64,000 nt of DNA from Rhodoblastus sp963828185 (GTDB lineage: Bacteria; Pseudomonadota; Alphaproteobacteria; Rhizobiales; Beijerinckiaceae): the NCBI GenBank assembly GCA_963828185.1, contig CAWHDV010000007.1, forward strand, positions 1 through 64,000, read 5' to 3'. The notes beneath the pieces are model-generated. The model was not told where the DNA came from, searched no databases, and saw only the letters and a list, made by a program, of their open reading frames with translations. The position numbers and the translations under genes were made by a program. Below are positions 27,575 through 37,094 of this stretch, piece by piece; the stretch's first letter is position 1; every line of letters begins with the position of its first letter.

Positions 27575-29504
27575 TCAAGACTGCGGCGCAGGCGTCAGGC
27601 CGGGGTCGGCGTCCGGCTTGGTCCAGTTCGGCTTGCCGGCCGCAGGAACCGGCGAGCGGCGAGGATTGGAGGGGGTGTCGTCCTCCGTTTCGCGCACCGG
27701 CGCGACGCCGTTCAACAGCCCGCGAATTTCGTCGCCGGTCAGGGTTTCGTATTCGATCAGCCCCTTGGCGAGCGCCTCGAGGTCCTGGCGCTTCTCGGTG
27801 ATGATGCGCCGCGCCTCGGAGAGGCCCATCTCCACCAGCCGCCGCACTTCGCTGTCGATCTTCTGCGAGGTGTTTTCCGAAATGTTCTGCTGCCGGCCCA
27901 TGGAATAGCCCAGAAAGACTTCTTCCTGGTTCTCGCCATACATGACCGTGCCGAGTTCGTCGGAAAAGCCCCAGCGGGTGACCATGGCGCGGGCGAGCTT
28001 CGTCGCCTGCTCGATGTCGCTCTGCGCGCCGGACGTGACCTTGTCCTTGCCGAAGATGATTTCCTCGGACACGCGACCGCCCATCAGCACGGCGAGGCGC
28101 GAGGTCATCTGCTCGTAGCTCATCGACAATTTGTCGCGTTCGGGCAATTGCATGACCATGCCGAGCGCCCGCCCGCGCGGGATGATCGTCGCCTTGTGCA
28201 CAGGATCGGTGGCCGGGACGTTGAGCGCGACAATGGCGTGGCCGCCCTCATGGTAGGCGGTGAGCAGCTTTTCCTGCTCGGTCATGACCATGCTGCGGCG
28301 CTCGGCGCCCATCATGATCTTGTCCTTGGCGTCTTCGAATTCATCCTTGGTGACGACGCGCTTGCCGCGCCGCGCCGCCATCAGCGCCGCCTCGTTGACG
28401 AGGTTCATCAAATCGGCGCCGGAGAATCCCGGCGTGCCGCGGGCGACCACTTTCAGATCGACGTCGGGCGACAGCGGCACTTTTCGCGCATGGACCTTGA
28501 GAATCTTCTCGCGGCCGATGACATCCGGGTTGGGGACGACGATCTGGCGGTCGAAACGGCCCGGACGCAGCAGCGCCGGATCGAGCACGTCCGGACGGTT
28601 GGTCGCGGCGATGAGGATGATGCCCTCGTTGGCTTCGAAACCGTCCATCTCGACCAGCAACTGGTTCAGCGTCTGCTCGCGCTCGTCATTGCCGCCGCCG
28701 AGTTCCCGCGCCGCGGTGGCGGCCGACGGCGTCGATTTCGTCGATGAAGATGATGCAAGGCGCATTCTTCTTGGCCTGTTCGAACATGTCGCGGACGCGG
28801 CTCGCGCCGACGCCGACGAACATTTCAACAAAATCCGAACCGGAAATGGTGAAGAACGGCACATTCGCCTCGCCGGCGATGGCGCGGGCGAGCAAGGTCT
28901 TGCCGGTGCCGGGCGGGCCGACCAGCAGCACGCCGCGCGGAATGCGTCCGCCAAGCCTTTGGAACTTCTGCGGATCGCGTAAAAATTCGACGATTTCCTC
29001 GAGGTCTTCCTTGGCCTCGTCGACGCCGGCGACATCCTCGAACGTCACGCGCCCGTGCGCTTCCGTCAGGAGTTTGGCCTTGCTCTTGCCAAATCCCATG
29101 GCCTTGCCGCCCGCCCCCTGCATCTGCCGCGACAGGAAGATCCACATGCCGATGAAGGCGATCAGCGGCAACCCGTTGACCAAAAGCGTCACCAGCCAGC
29201 TATTGCCGTCGGACGGCGGCCGCGCGGTGATCTGCACATTCTTCTTGTAGAGCATGCCAACCAGGTTCGGATCATTCGGCGCATAGGTCGAGAACGACTT
29301 CCCGTCCGTATAATGGCCGGTGATATCCGATCCCGCGATCGTCACCTCGCGGATATGGCCCTGGTCTGCGTCGGTCAGCAACTGGCTGAAATTGATTTCC
29401 TGGGTCGGCGCGCGCTCGCCGGGCTTCTGGAACAGCACCACCAGCGCCACAACCAGAAGGACGATAATCACCCAGAGAGCGAAATTACGGAAATTAGGAT
29501 TCAT
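27575..29504 (-). pseudogene. ftsH: ATP-dependent zinc metalloprotease FtsH, split by a frameshift
   Basis: Membrane AAA+ protease that degrades LpxC, sigma-32-like factors and misplaced membrane proteins. Frame one, from 29504, has the two N-terminal helices with the periplasmic domain, Walker A GPPGTGKT and Walker B IIFIDEID. Frame two carries LGGGNDEREQTLNQLLVEMDGF, the zinc motif HEGGH and the acidic tail to 27575. Removing one base at 28703-28704 joins HRGAG to LGGGND exactly, giving about 642 codons, the full normal length. Because FtsH is essential or nearly so in most bacteria, a consensus error is by far the best explanation. Confidence 0.93.
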
Positions 29505-29611
29505 CTCTTGTCCTGCAGACCCTTTCCGGTCGATGAGCGCGCGCCGGTCGCATAGTCTTGTGTAATGTAGGCTTCCGTCGATGGCTTGCCAAGTGAAGCG
29601 CCGCTTAATGA

Positions 29612-30658
29612 TTACGCCGACGCCACCCTGCCGCGCCGCCGCACGCCTTCAAGCCGCAAGCTCAACGTTTTTTTCGCATCAAGCCTGGCCGTGCATCCGC
29701 CGAGCGTCAGCCGCAATTCCCGGCCTTTTCTCGCCGCATCGCCAAGGCCTTCGGCGAAGGATTCCAGCCGGTCGAGTTGCTGTGGGCCGCACCCGGCGAC
29801 ACGCGCCAAAGCCATCGACAAAAAACGCTCGAAAACCGCGCGTGGGGGGTCTTCGATCCGCGCCAGATCGTAAACATCGCCATCGGGCGAGATTGCGGCG
29901 CGAAAGAGACATTGTTCGGCGGCCCAATCGAGCGCCTCGTCGGCCTTTTTTGCCCGCTCCGCCAGCCTTTGCGCCATTTCGGGCGAAAAACCCAGTTGTT
30001 TCAACGGTTCCGCCAGCGCACGCACCCTGGTGCGGGCGAAGGCCGGATTGAAGTTCGACGGATCGTCGAAATAAGCCCGCCCCTCGGCGCGGCAGAAATC
30101 GACCAGCGCCTGTTTCGGCTGACGCAGAAGGGGCCGGATCAGCCGGCCGGCGGCACAAGCCTGGTTTCCAAACGCCCTGTTCTCGAACGACTGGTCGCGC
30201 GCCATGCCGGCGAGCCCGGCGACGCCACTGCCGCGCGCAAGTCTGAACACGATGGTTTCCCATTGATCGTCGGCATGGTGCGCCGTCGCCACCGCCGCCG
30301 CGCCTACTTTTCTTGCATGGGCGAAAAGCAGATCGTAACGCGCCTCGCGCGCCCGCTCCTGGATGTTTCTCATGGGCTTTTCGCCGAGCCAGGGCAGGAT
30401 TTCATGGCTCAGTCCCAGTTCGCGCGCCCATTCGCCGACCTGTTGCGCCTCGCGGGCGGAGTCTTCGCGCAGGCCGTGATCGACGGTCGCGACGAACAGC
30501 GGAACCTTTTTTTTCGCCAATGCGCCGCCCCATCGCGCCGCCAGCGCCATCAAAGCTACCGAATCCGGGCCTCCGGACACCGCCAGCAACAGACCGGGAA
30601 GGTCCTCAAAGCCGGCGAGCAGGCGCGCAGGATCGAGTGTCGCTTCCGGTTGGCCCAT
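29612..30658 (-). CDS. tilS: tRNA(Ile)-lysidine synthase
   Basis: Modifies C34 of tRNA-Ile(CAU) to lysidine so that it reads AUA and is charged with isoleucine. The PP-loop ATP-pyrophosphatase motif SGGPDS is at about residue 29 and is followed by ATVDHGLR and ATAHHADDQWETI, the family blocks. About 348 residues from the ATG at 30658; a GTG at 30703 is an alternative start. It lies between cpoB and ftsH on the same strand, the classic tol-pal-cpoB-tilS-ftsH order of alphaproteobacteria. Confidence 0.93.
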   Translation of the reverse strand: MGQPEATLDPARLLAGFEDLPGLLLAVSGGPDSVALMALAARWGGALAKKKVPLFVATVDHGLREDSAREAQQVGEWARELGLSHEILPWLGEKPMRNIQERAREARYDLLFAHARKVGAAAVATAHHADDQWETIVFRLARGSGVAGLAGMARDQSFENRAFGNQACAAGRLIRPLLRQPKQALVDFCRAEGRAYFDDPSNFNPAFARTRVRALAEPLKQLGFSPEMAQRLAERAKKADEALDWAAEQCLFRAAISPDGDVYDLARIEDPPRAVFERFLSMALARVAGCGPQQLDRLESFAEGLGDAARKGRELRLTLGGCTARLDAKKTLSLRLEGVRRRGRVASA

Positions 30659-30759
30659 TTCGGATCGCCGCGCTCGTTGCTGGTCTTGACGCGTTTTTGT
30701 CACGCGAGCCGGTTTCCATTGCGCCTGAACCGAAGGTCCGCGTCAGCGAATACGCTTCG

Positions 30760-31827
30760 TCAGCAAGAAGCCTTCCTGGCCTCGCGGGCCGCCGCCATTT
30801 TCTCCGCCGCCGAGGCGCGCGGATATTTGCGTGGCAGTTCGGAGAAGAAAGCGCAAGCCTGGTCTTTCGCGCCGAGCGCGTTGAGCGACACGCCAAGCTT
30901 GATCATGGCGTCCGGCGCGACCGAGCTTTTCGAAAAATCAGTGGCGATCTTGAGGAATTGCTCCGCCGCTTCGCGGTGGCGGCTCTGGTAATAATAGCTT
31001 TCGCCAAGGCGGTAGATCGCCGGGGCGATCAGGCGGCTATGGGGGTTCTTCTGCACGAAAGCCGAGAACGCCTGTTGCGCGGCGTCGTAATGCTGCCCCT
31101 TGAGCTGTTCCGCCGCCGCGTCGTATTCGGCCTTGACCGGGTCGCCGGAATAAGGCGCCGCGGCCGGAGCAGCTGGTTCGAGGCGCGCGATGGGCGCGGC
31201 GGGAACGGCGGCCTGGTCACGCAGCGAGGGCGGCGTGAGATCGAGCGGGCCATTCGGATCGTTGCGCCGCTCCGCCGGCCGTTCCTCGGGATGGCTGGCC
31301 GAATCGGGCGAACCGAGCGCCAACGGCGCGCCGGGAGCGGCGGGCTGGACGTTTGGATCGAAAGCGTCGCCGTGGCGCCCCCGGGCGTCAGTCGGCGCGG
31401 CGGGCTCGGGTAGCTGCGCCGCCTGCTGCGGCGCATCGCCGCCGGCCGGCGCGGCTTCGGGCGCGTCCGAGCGCCGTTGCGGGCGACCGCCACGACCGGA
31501 ATTTTCCTGGAAACGCGAATCCACGTCCATCTGGAACTTGCGCAATTGATCTTCCAGCCGCTTGTTCTGGAACTGCAATTGCTCGACCTGGCCGCTCAGC
31601 GCACGGACCTGGTCCTCGAGCCGGTTGATGCGCGTCAGGCTCGAAGATTCGTCGCCGCTCGACGCCTGACCACCGCCGATATCGCCGGGCGGCCGTTCGT
31701 AATCCTGCGCCCGGACCATCGGGGCGGCCGCCAGCATCGCGAATGCGGCGGCGGCGAAAATTCCATTCCGCAAAATCGAATTGCGTGGATGTCCAGACGC
31801 AATCTTGCCCGGCGACCGATGTGTCAT
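30760..31827 (-). CDS. cpoB: Tol-Pal system protein CpoB (YbgF)
   Basis: Periplasmic partner of the Tol-Pal system that coordinates outer-membrane constriction with septal peptidoglycan synthesis. A signal sequence ends near residue 40 (APMVRA-Q), a coiled coil follows (about 60-110: NRLEDQVRALSGQVEQLQ), then an Ala/Pro-rich linker, and three TPR-like repeats from about 225 to the end (YDAAAEQLKGQHYDAAQQAF and so on). 355 residues, long because of the linker. It is last of the tol-pal group but sits behind a terminator after pal. Confidence 0.92.
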   Translation of the reverse strand: MTHRSPGKIASGHPRNSILRNGIFAAAAFAMLAAAPMVRAQDYERPPGDIGGGQASSGDESSSLTRINRLEDQVRALSGQVEQLQFQNKRLEDQLRKFQMDVDSRFQENSGRGGRPQRRSDAPEAAPAGGDAPQQAAQLPEPAAPTDARGRHGDAFDPNVQPAAPGAPLALGSPDSASHPEERPAERRNDPNGPLDLTPPSLRDQAAVPAAPIARLEPAAPAAAPYSGDPVKAEYDAAAEQLKGQHYDAAQQAFSAFVQKNPHSRLIAPAIYRLGESYYYQSRHREAAEQFLKIATDFSKSSVAPDAMIKLGVSLNALGAKDQACAFFSELPRKYPRASAAEKMAAAREARKASC

Positions 31828-31937
31828 GCCTTCCCCAAGCCTCCCCAGGATTCGCTTACCAGGAATCGCATGATTCCAGCATATGGCGCCGCGATAAGGT
31901 CAAAAAGTGGCGTTTGAGCTGCCTGCGCGCGCAAAAG

Positions 31938-31967
31938 CAAAAAAACCCCGGCGCCGCGCGGCGCCGG
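31938..31967 (-). terminator. Intrinsic terminator after pal
   Basis: CCGGCGCC (31948-31955), loop gcgc, GGCGCCGG (31960-31967), followed on the minus strand by GG and a long T-run. It separates the tolQRAB-pal transcript from cpoB-tilS-ftsH. Confidence 0.85.
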
Positions 31968-31996
31968 AGTTCAAACTTGGCCGTTCCGGCGTCCGC

Positions 31997-32503
31997 TCAG
32001 CTCTGGCCGCCCTTGAGCACCGTGACGGCGCGACGATTCTGCGACCAGCAGGAAATGTCGTCGCAGACCGCGACCGGACGCTCCTTGCCATAGCTGATGG
32101 TCTTGATGCGCGAGGCGGAGATGCCGCGGGAAATCAGATATTCCTTGGCGCGTTCGGCGCGGCGGGCGCCCAGTGCGAAATTGTATTCGCGCGTGCCGCG
32201 CTCATCGGCATGGCCTTCGACGGTGAAGGCGTAGTTGCCGTAGCGGTTGAGCCAACGCGCCTGCTTGTCGAGCGTCGCCTGGGCGGTCGGGTTCAATTCG
32301 GTCGAGTCGCTGTCGAAGAACACGCGATCGCCGACATTGACCACGAAATCCTGCTGCGAGCCGGGCGTCGCGGAGCCCGCGCCGCCACGGCCGCCGTCGA
32401 GGCCGGCGATGTCGGCGGGGTTCTTGGCGCAAGCGCCGAGAGCCAGGGCCGCGGTGATCACGGCGGCGAATTTCAGTCCATTCATCGAGCCAAAAAATTT
32501 CAT
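31997..32503 (-). CDS. pal: Peptidoglycan-associated lipoprotein Pal
   Basis: Outer-membrane lipoprotein that anchors the outer membrane to peptidoglycan and interacts with TolB. Lipobox LGAC with Cys25 as the lipidated residue. The OmpA-like domain (about 55-165) contains TVEGHADERGTREYN, the peptidoglycan-binding signature with its Asp and Arg. 168 residues, normal. AGGAG lies 9 bases before the ATG. It is 215 bases downstream of tolB, in the same direction. Confidence 0.96.
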   Translation of the reverse strand: MKFFGSMNGLKFAAVITAALALGACAKNPADIAGLDGGRGGAGSATPGSQQDFVVNVGDRVFFDSDSTELNPTAQATLDKQARWLNRYGNYAFTVEGHADERGTREYNFALGARRAERAKEYLISRGISASRIKTISYGKERPVAVCDDISCWSQNRRAVTVLKGGQS

Positions 32504-32718
32504 CCGGGGCGCTCCTTCACTGACGGCCGGTGTTCACGTCAGTCCTAGCCTGCGATTATTAAGCGAAGGTTTTCGTAACCTTGACGAACCCTTTTAAAGA
32601 CGCGCGGCATTGGCGCGATTGCCGGCATGGTTAACAAAGGGTTCATGGCCAGATTGCGGCGGAGGTCACAATTCCGTGGAAATTGCTCCGCTTTTCCCCA
32701 ACGCGTTGCCAAAAAGCC

Positions 32719-34023
32719 TCATCCCAGCAATGGGCTCCATGAGGGGTCCGAACCAAAGGACGGCGTCGGCGTGGGGAACTCGCCACGGCCGAAAATGTCG
32801 ATCATATGCAGTTTCGCGCCGCCGCCGGCGTTGCGGAAGAATTGCAGATAGAGGCCGTTGGGCGCCCAGCTCGGCCCTTCGTTGTGAAAGCCTTCGGTCA
32901 GGATGCGCTCGCCCGATCCATCCGGCTTCATCACGCCGATGGCGAAACCGCCGCCGCCGATCCGGGTGAAGGCGATGTAGTCGCCCTTGGGCGACCAGAC
33001 GGGGCTGGCGTAGCGCCCCTCGCCGAAGGAGATGCGGTTGGCGCCGCCGCCGTGCGCGTCCATCACATAGATCTGCTGCGTGCCGCCGCGGTCGGATTCG
33101 AAGCAGACGCGCGCGCCGTCCGGCGAATAGCAAGGCGAGGTGTCGATGGCGCTCGAATCGGTCAGCCGAGTCGTGGTGCGCGAGCGCAGGTCCATCGAAT
33201 AAAGGTTGGCGGCGCCGCTCTGCTCGAGCGACATGACGACGCGCTGGCCGTCGGGCGAAAAGCGCGGCGAAAAGGACATGCCCGGGAAATTGCCCACCAC
33301 TTCGCGCTGGCCGGTGTCGATGTTGAGCAGATAGACCTTCGGATTGTCGCCGCCGAAGGCCATGTAGGTCAGCTCCTGCGAATTCGGCGAGAAGCAGGGC
33401 GCCACCACCAGGTCGTCGCCATGGGTGAGATAGCGCACGCCCGCCCCGTCCTGGTCCATGATCGCCAGGCGCTTCCTGCGGTTCTGCCTCGGGCCGGTTT
33501 CGTCGACGAAGGCGATGCGGGTGTCGAAGAACCCCTTCTCGCCGGTGACCTTGGTGAAAATGGCGTCCGAGACGATATGGGCGACGCGTCGCGCATTATT
33601 GGGGTCGGTGACATATTGCTGGCCGGCGACCTGCGCGCCGGTGGAGACGTCCCACAGGCGGAAGTCGGTCTTCATCCGGCCGTCGTCGCCGCGACCCGAG
33701 CGCCCGGTGACGACATATTGCGCGTTGATGGCGCGGTAGGAGGCCATTTCAGGCGCGGCGTCCGGACCGGCCGCGCCGCCGACCGAGCCGGCGTCGACCG
33801 GATTGATGAACACCGAGCGCTTGAAATTATTGACGGCGATCGCCGTGAGCGAGGGGCCGCCGTCGCCGGCGAACGGGGTAACGGCGACGTTGATCGGCTG
33901 GAAATTGCCGCCGCCGTGCACGTCGAGCGTGCGCTGGCTGAAGGCGGCCCGGCCCAGAAGGGGGGTCATGGCGAGGCCGCCAAGCATGGCGGCGGCGGAG
34001 CGGCGGGTCGGAGCGAAAGTCAT
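32719..34023 (-). CDS. tolB: Tol-Pal system beta-propeller protein TolB
   Basis: Periplasmic protein that links TolA, Pal and outer-membrane proteins. A signal peptide (1-29) is followed by the N-terminal domain and a C-terminal six-bladed beta propeller made of repeated PxxSPDGxxI/V-type blades (for example SFSPRFSPDGQRVVM and TSPCYSPDGARV). 434 residues, normal. The ATG at 34023 follows AGGAAG. It is fourth in tolQ-tolR-tolA-tolB-pal. Confidence 0.96.
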   Translation of the reverse strand: MTFAPTRRSAAAMLGGLAMTPLLGRAAFSQRTLDVHGGGNFQPINVAVTPFAGDGGPSLTAIAVNNFKRSVFINPVDAGSVGGAAGPDAAPEMASYRAINAQYVVTGRSGRGDDGRMKTDFRLWDVSTGAQVAGQQYVTDPNNARRVAHIVSDAIFTKVTGEKGFFDTRIAFVDETGPRQNRRKRLAIMDQDGAGVRYLTHGDDLVVAPCFSPNSQELTYMAFGGDNPKVYLLNIDTGQREVVGNFPGMSFSPRFSPDGQRVVMSLEQSGAANLYSMDLRSRTTTRLTDSSAIDTSPCYSPDGARVCFESDRGGTQQIYVMDAHGGGANRISFGEGRYASPVWSPKGDYIAFTRIGGGGFAIGVMKPDGSGERILTEGFHNEGPSWAPNGLYLQFFRNAGGGAKLHMIDIFGRGEFPTPTPSFGSDPSWSPLLG

Positions 34024-34093
34024 TCGGGCTTCCTGAGATTTACGCTGAGTTTAGGGACGCTCGCGGATAGGCGGCGCCAGCGGGATAAAAGGC

Positions 34094-35173
34094 CTAGTTC
34101 ATGTCCTCGGGATCGAATCCGACGATCCAATCCTTCCATTGATCGTAATAGGGCTGGAATTTGGCCGGAATCTTGAGCGGATTGCAGCGGCGCACCGCGC
34201 GCAGGGCGCTTTCGGCCAGCGAACGCGCCGCGGGATCGGACGGCGGATTCAACAGCGACGGTTCGCCGGAAAGCGAGCCGTCCGGCCGATAGAAGACGTG
34301 CACCTTGGCGATATATTGGGGGCCGTTCGACAGAGCGAGATAGCTCCAGCACTGCTTGTACTGCTCCTGCAGCAAGCCGTTGAGCGCGTCCGACAGGGTG
34401 GGCGACATTTTCGCCCCCGAGGCGTGCGGCGCGCCGAGCGAGGCGATCCTGTTGAGCTGGCGGCCCGATGAGCCGCGCGACTGCGCCGTCTCGTGGCTCA
34501 GGAGCTGCTTTAGTTCCGCGAGATTGGGCGACGGCCGATGCTCGTGGCTTTCCTCGCCGGACTTCCGCTTGTGCGACGGCTTGTCCTTCGTTTCCGATAG
34601 AAATTTCTCGACTTCGTCGATCTTTGGCGGCTTCGGGTCGGGCTTTTTCGGCGGCTTGGGCGGCTGCGGCTTGGTCTCGGCCTTCTTTTCCAGCTTTTTC
34701 GGGCGCGGCGGCGGCTTGATCGTCTCGGCGTCGGGTTTTTCGGGCTCCTGCTTGTCTTCCTTCGGCTCCGCCTTGGCGACCGGCGGCGGCGGCATGACGG
34801 GGCGTGGCGGCGGGGTCGGCGGCGTGGGCTTGTCGTCGGGCTTGTCGTCGGCGTCGCTCGGGTCCGGCAGGCGTTTTTCGGGCGACGGCGGGGTCGGGAT
34901 GTCGCGCTTGGCGTCGGGCGTCGGCGGCGTCGGCTTCTGCTCTTCCTGCTCGGCGACGCGATCGACTTTCGGCTTGCCGGTCGCCGCCTTGGCGGTCTTG
35001 ACGCCTTTCATGATCTGGCTGAACTGGGCGTCGGTGATCATGTCGACCGGCACGGCTTCGTGCGCGTCCTCGAATTTCGGATCATGCGAAAAATGGACGA
35101 GCAGAACCGCCAGCAATCCGAAATGGATTGCTGCCGAAAGTACATATCCCGGCTCGGATCGCGAAATTCTCAC
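34094..35173 (-). CDS. tolA: Energy-transducing protein TolA
   Basis: Inner-membrane protein that couples TolQR proton motive force to TolB-Pal. One N-terminal transmembrane helix (about 10-28, VLSAAIHFGLLAVLL), a very long Pro/Lys/Asp/Glu-rich central domain (about 55-240) with many PPxP stretches, and a compact C-terminal TonB/TolA-like domain (about 255-359) that includes KVHVFYRPDGSLSGEPSLL. Start is GTG at 35173. The Pro-rich rather than Ala/Lys helical spacer is usual for alphaproteobacteria. 25 bases downstream of tolR. Confidence 0.93.
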   Translation of the reverse strand: MRISRSEPGYVLSAAIHFGLLAVLLVHFSHDPKFEDAHEAVPVDMITDAQFSQIMKGVKTAKAATGKPKVDRVAEQEEQKPTPPTPDAKRDIPTPPSPEKRLPDPSDADDKPDDKPTPPTPPPRPVMPPPPVAKAEPKEDKQEPEKPDAETIKPPPRPKKLEKKAETKPQPPKPPKKPDPKPPKIDEVEKFLSETKDKPSHKRKSGEESHEHRPSPNLAELKQLLSHETAQSRGSSGRQLNRIASLGAPHASGAKMSPTLSDALNGLLQEQYKQCWSYLALSNGPQYIAKVHVFYRPDGSLSGEPSLLNPPSDPAARSLAESALRAVRRCNPLKIPAKFQPYYDQWKDWIVGFDPEDMN

Positions 35174-35198
35174 CGACGCATCCGCCTGTTTCTTCTCT

Positions 35199-35645
35199 CT
35201 ATTTCTTCTCTTGGTCGGTCACGAGCGCGACCTTCTTAAATCCCGCCGTCGTGAGGTCGGACATGACTTCCGCCACGCGGCCATAAGGCACGGTCTTGGA
35301 GGCGCGCACATAGACACGATCGTCCACGCCTTCCTTGGCCTGGGCCTTGACGCCCTCGACCAGGCCGCTTTCCTCGATCTTCTGATCCATCAGGTAGATG
35401 TCGCCCTTGTCATCGATGGCGATGGCGATCGGCTTCTTGTCGATGTTCAGCTCGCCGGCCTTGGTGGCCGGCAGGTCGATCGGCACGCCGGCCGACAAAA
35501 GCGGCGCGGCGACCATGAAGATGATCAGCAGCACCAGCATCACGTCGATGAACGGCGTCATGTTGATATCGGCCATGGCGCCATAGCGCGGCACGCCGCG
35601 CCGCCGCCTGCCGCCCTTTTTGCCTGCGGAAACCGCCATTCCCAT
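35199..35645 (-). CDS. tolR: Proton channel component TolR (ExbD family)
   Basis: Inner-membrane partner of TolQ. A basic N terminus, then the single helix with the proton-relay Asp in NMTPFIDVMLVLLIIFMVAAPL, and a periplasmic domain. 148 residues, normal. GGGGAGA precedes the ATG at 35645. It lies 12 bases after tolQ and 25 before tolA, so the three are certainly co-transcribed. Confidence 0.95.
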   Translation of the reverse strand: MGMAVSAGKKGGRRRRGVPRYGAMADINMTPFIDVMLVLLIIFMVAAPLLSAGVPIDLPATKAGELNIDKKPIAIAIDDKGDIYLMDQKIEESGLVEGVKAQAKEGVDDRVYVRASKTVPYGRVAEVMSDLTTAGFKKVALVTDQEKK

Positions 35646-35657
35646 GCCGATCTCCCC

Positions 35658-36383
<726 letters not shown>

Positions 36384-36538
36384 AAACGCGATCCTCGCAT
36401 ATCCTGCAGCGCGGCTGTAAATCGGCGCGCGCGCGGCTTGTGCCTTGCAAATCGGTCATTTCTGCGACTTGGCGCGCAAAATGCGCGACCAAGGACGCGG
36501 TCGCCCACAGTTAAGACCGCTGCATGGTTAACGGACGG

Positions 36539-37087
36539 TTACGACGGGAAAATTTCAGCGCCGGATATCGCATGATATTCGGCCAGGAGCGAACGCGAAC
36601 AAAGCCCGTCGAAGGATGGGCGTCTCTGGACGCCCTTTGGCTGACGCGAGGGATTTGCCGGCCGCGCCCTTTCGCGGCCGGCAAATGAAAGTTCAAAACA
36701 GGCGAGCTTTTCGCGGATGTCGGGCGGCAGGCGGCAGACCTTGCCGTCAGACAAGGCGGCGATAAAGACTTTTGCCGTGAACAGCATTTCGTCGTCGCGC
36801 CGCACGACCTGCGCGAGTTCGAGCACCGCCGCGCCGATCTTTCGCGCCCTGGTCTCGACCACCAGAAGGTCATCCATCCGCGCAGGGCGCAAAAATTCCA
36901 GAGTCATGCGCGCCACGACGAAAAACAGCTTTCCGTCCGCGTGGATTTCGCCCTGGTGGATGTCTTTTTCCCGCAGCATCTCGGTGCGGGCGCGCTCGAT
37001 GAAGCGCAGGTAGTTGGCATGATAGACGAGGCCGGAAAAATCCGTGTCCTCGTAATAGACGCGGACGGAAAAGAAGTGGCCACTCAT
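36539..37087 (-). CDS. ybgC: Acyl-CoA thioesterase YbgC, Tol-Pal associated
   Basis: Hotdog-fold thioesterase that hydrolyses short or medium acyl-CoA and is found in front of tolQ in most proteobacteria. The active-site block VYYEDTDFSGLVYHANYLRF is at the N terminus with the catalytic Asp. The conserved domain ends near residue 140, but the frame continues to 182 through a perfect 14-bp palindrome, giving a polar tail that YbgC proteins normally lack. An indel near 36700 may have removed the real stop. Start is the ATG at 37087, 7 bases behind ruvB. Confidence 0.9.
   Translation of the reverse strand: MSGHFFSVRVYYEDTDFSGLVYHANYLRFIERARTEMLREKDIHQGEIHADGKLFFVVARMTLEFLRPARMDDLLVVETRARKIGAAVLELAQVVRRDDEMLFTAKVFIAALSDGKVCRLPPDIREKLACFELSFAGRERARPANPSRQPKGVQRRPSFDGLCSRSLLAEYHAISGAEIFPS
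36653..36686 (-). repeat. Perfect 14-bp hairpin inside the ybgC 3' end
   Basis: ATTTGCCGGCCGCG (36653-36666), six-base loop, CGCGGCCGGCAAAT (36673-36686). No T-run follows, so it is a strong hairpin rather than a full intrinsic terminator; it may act as a 3' stabiliser. Confidence 0.7.
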
Positions 37088-37094
37088 GCCGCAC

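Noticed and set aside
28690..28720. Programmed frameshifting in ftsH
   Set aside because: There is no slippery heptamer or following pseudoknot that I can see, and several other genes nearby show similar indels.
32586..32644. GAACCCTTT and AAAGGGTTC inverted repeat between pal and tolB
   Set aside because: Nine-base arms 41 bases apart in an AT-richer spacer; too weak to call a terminator or operator.
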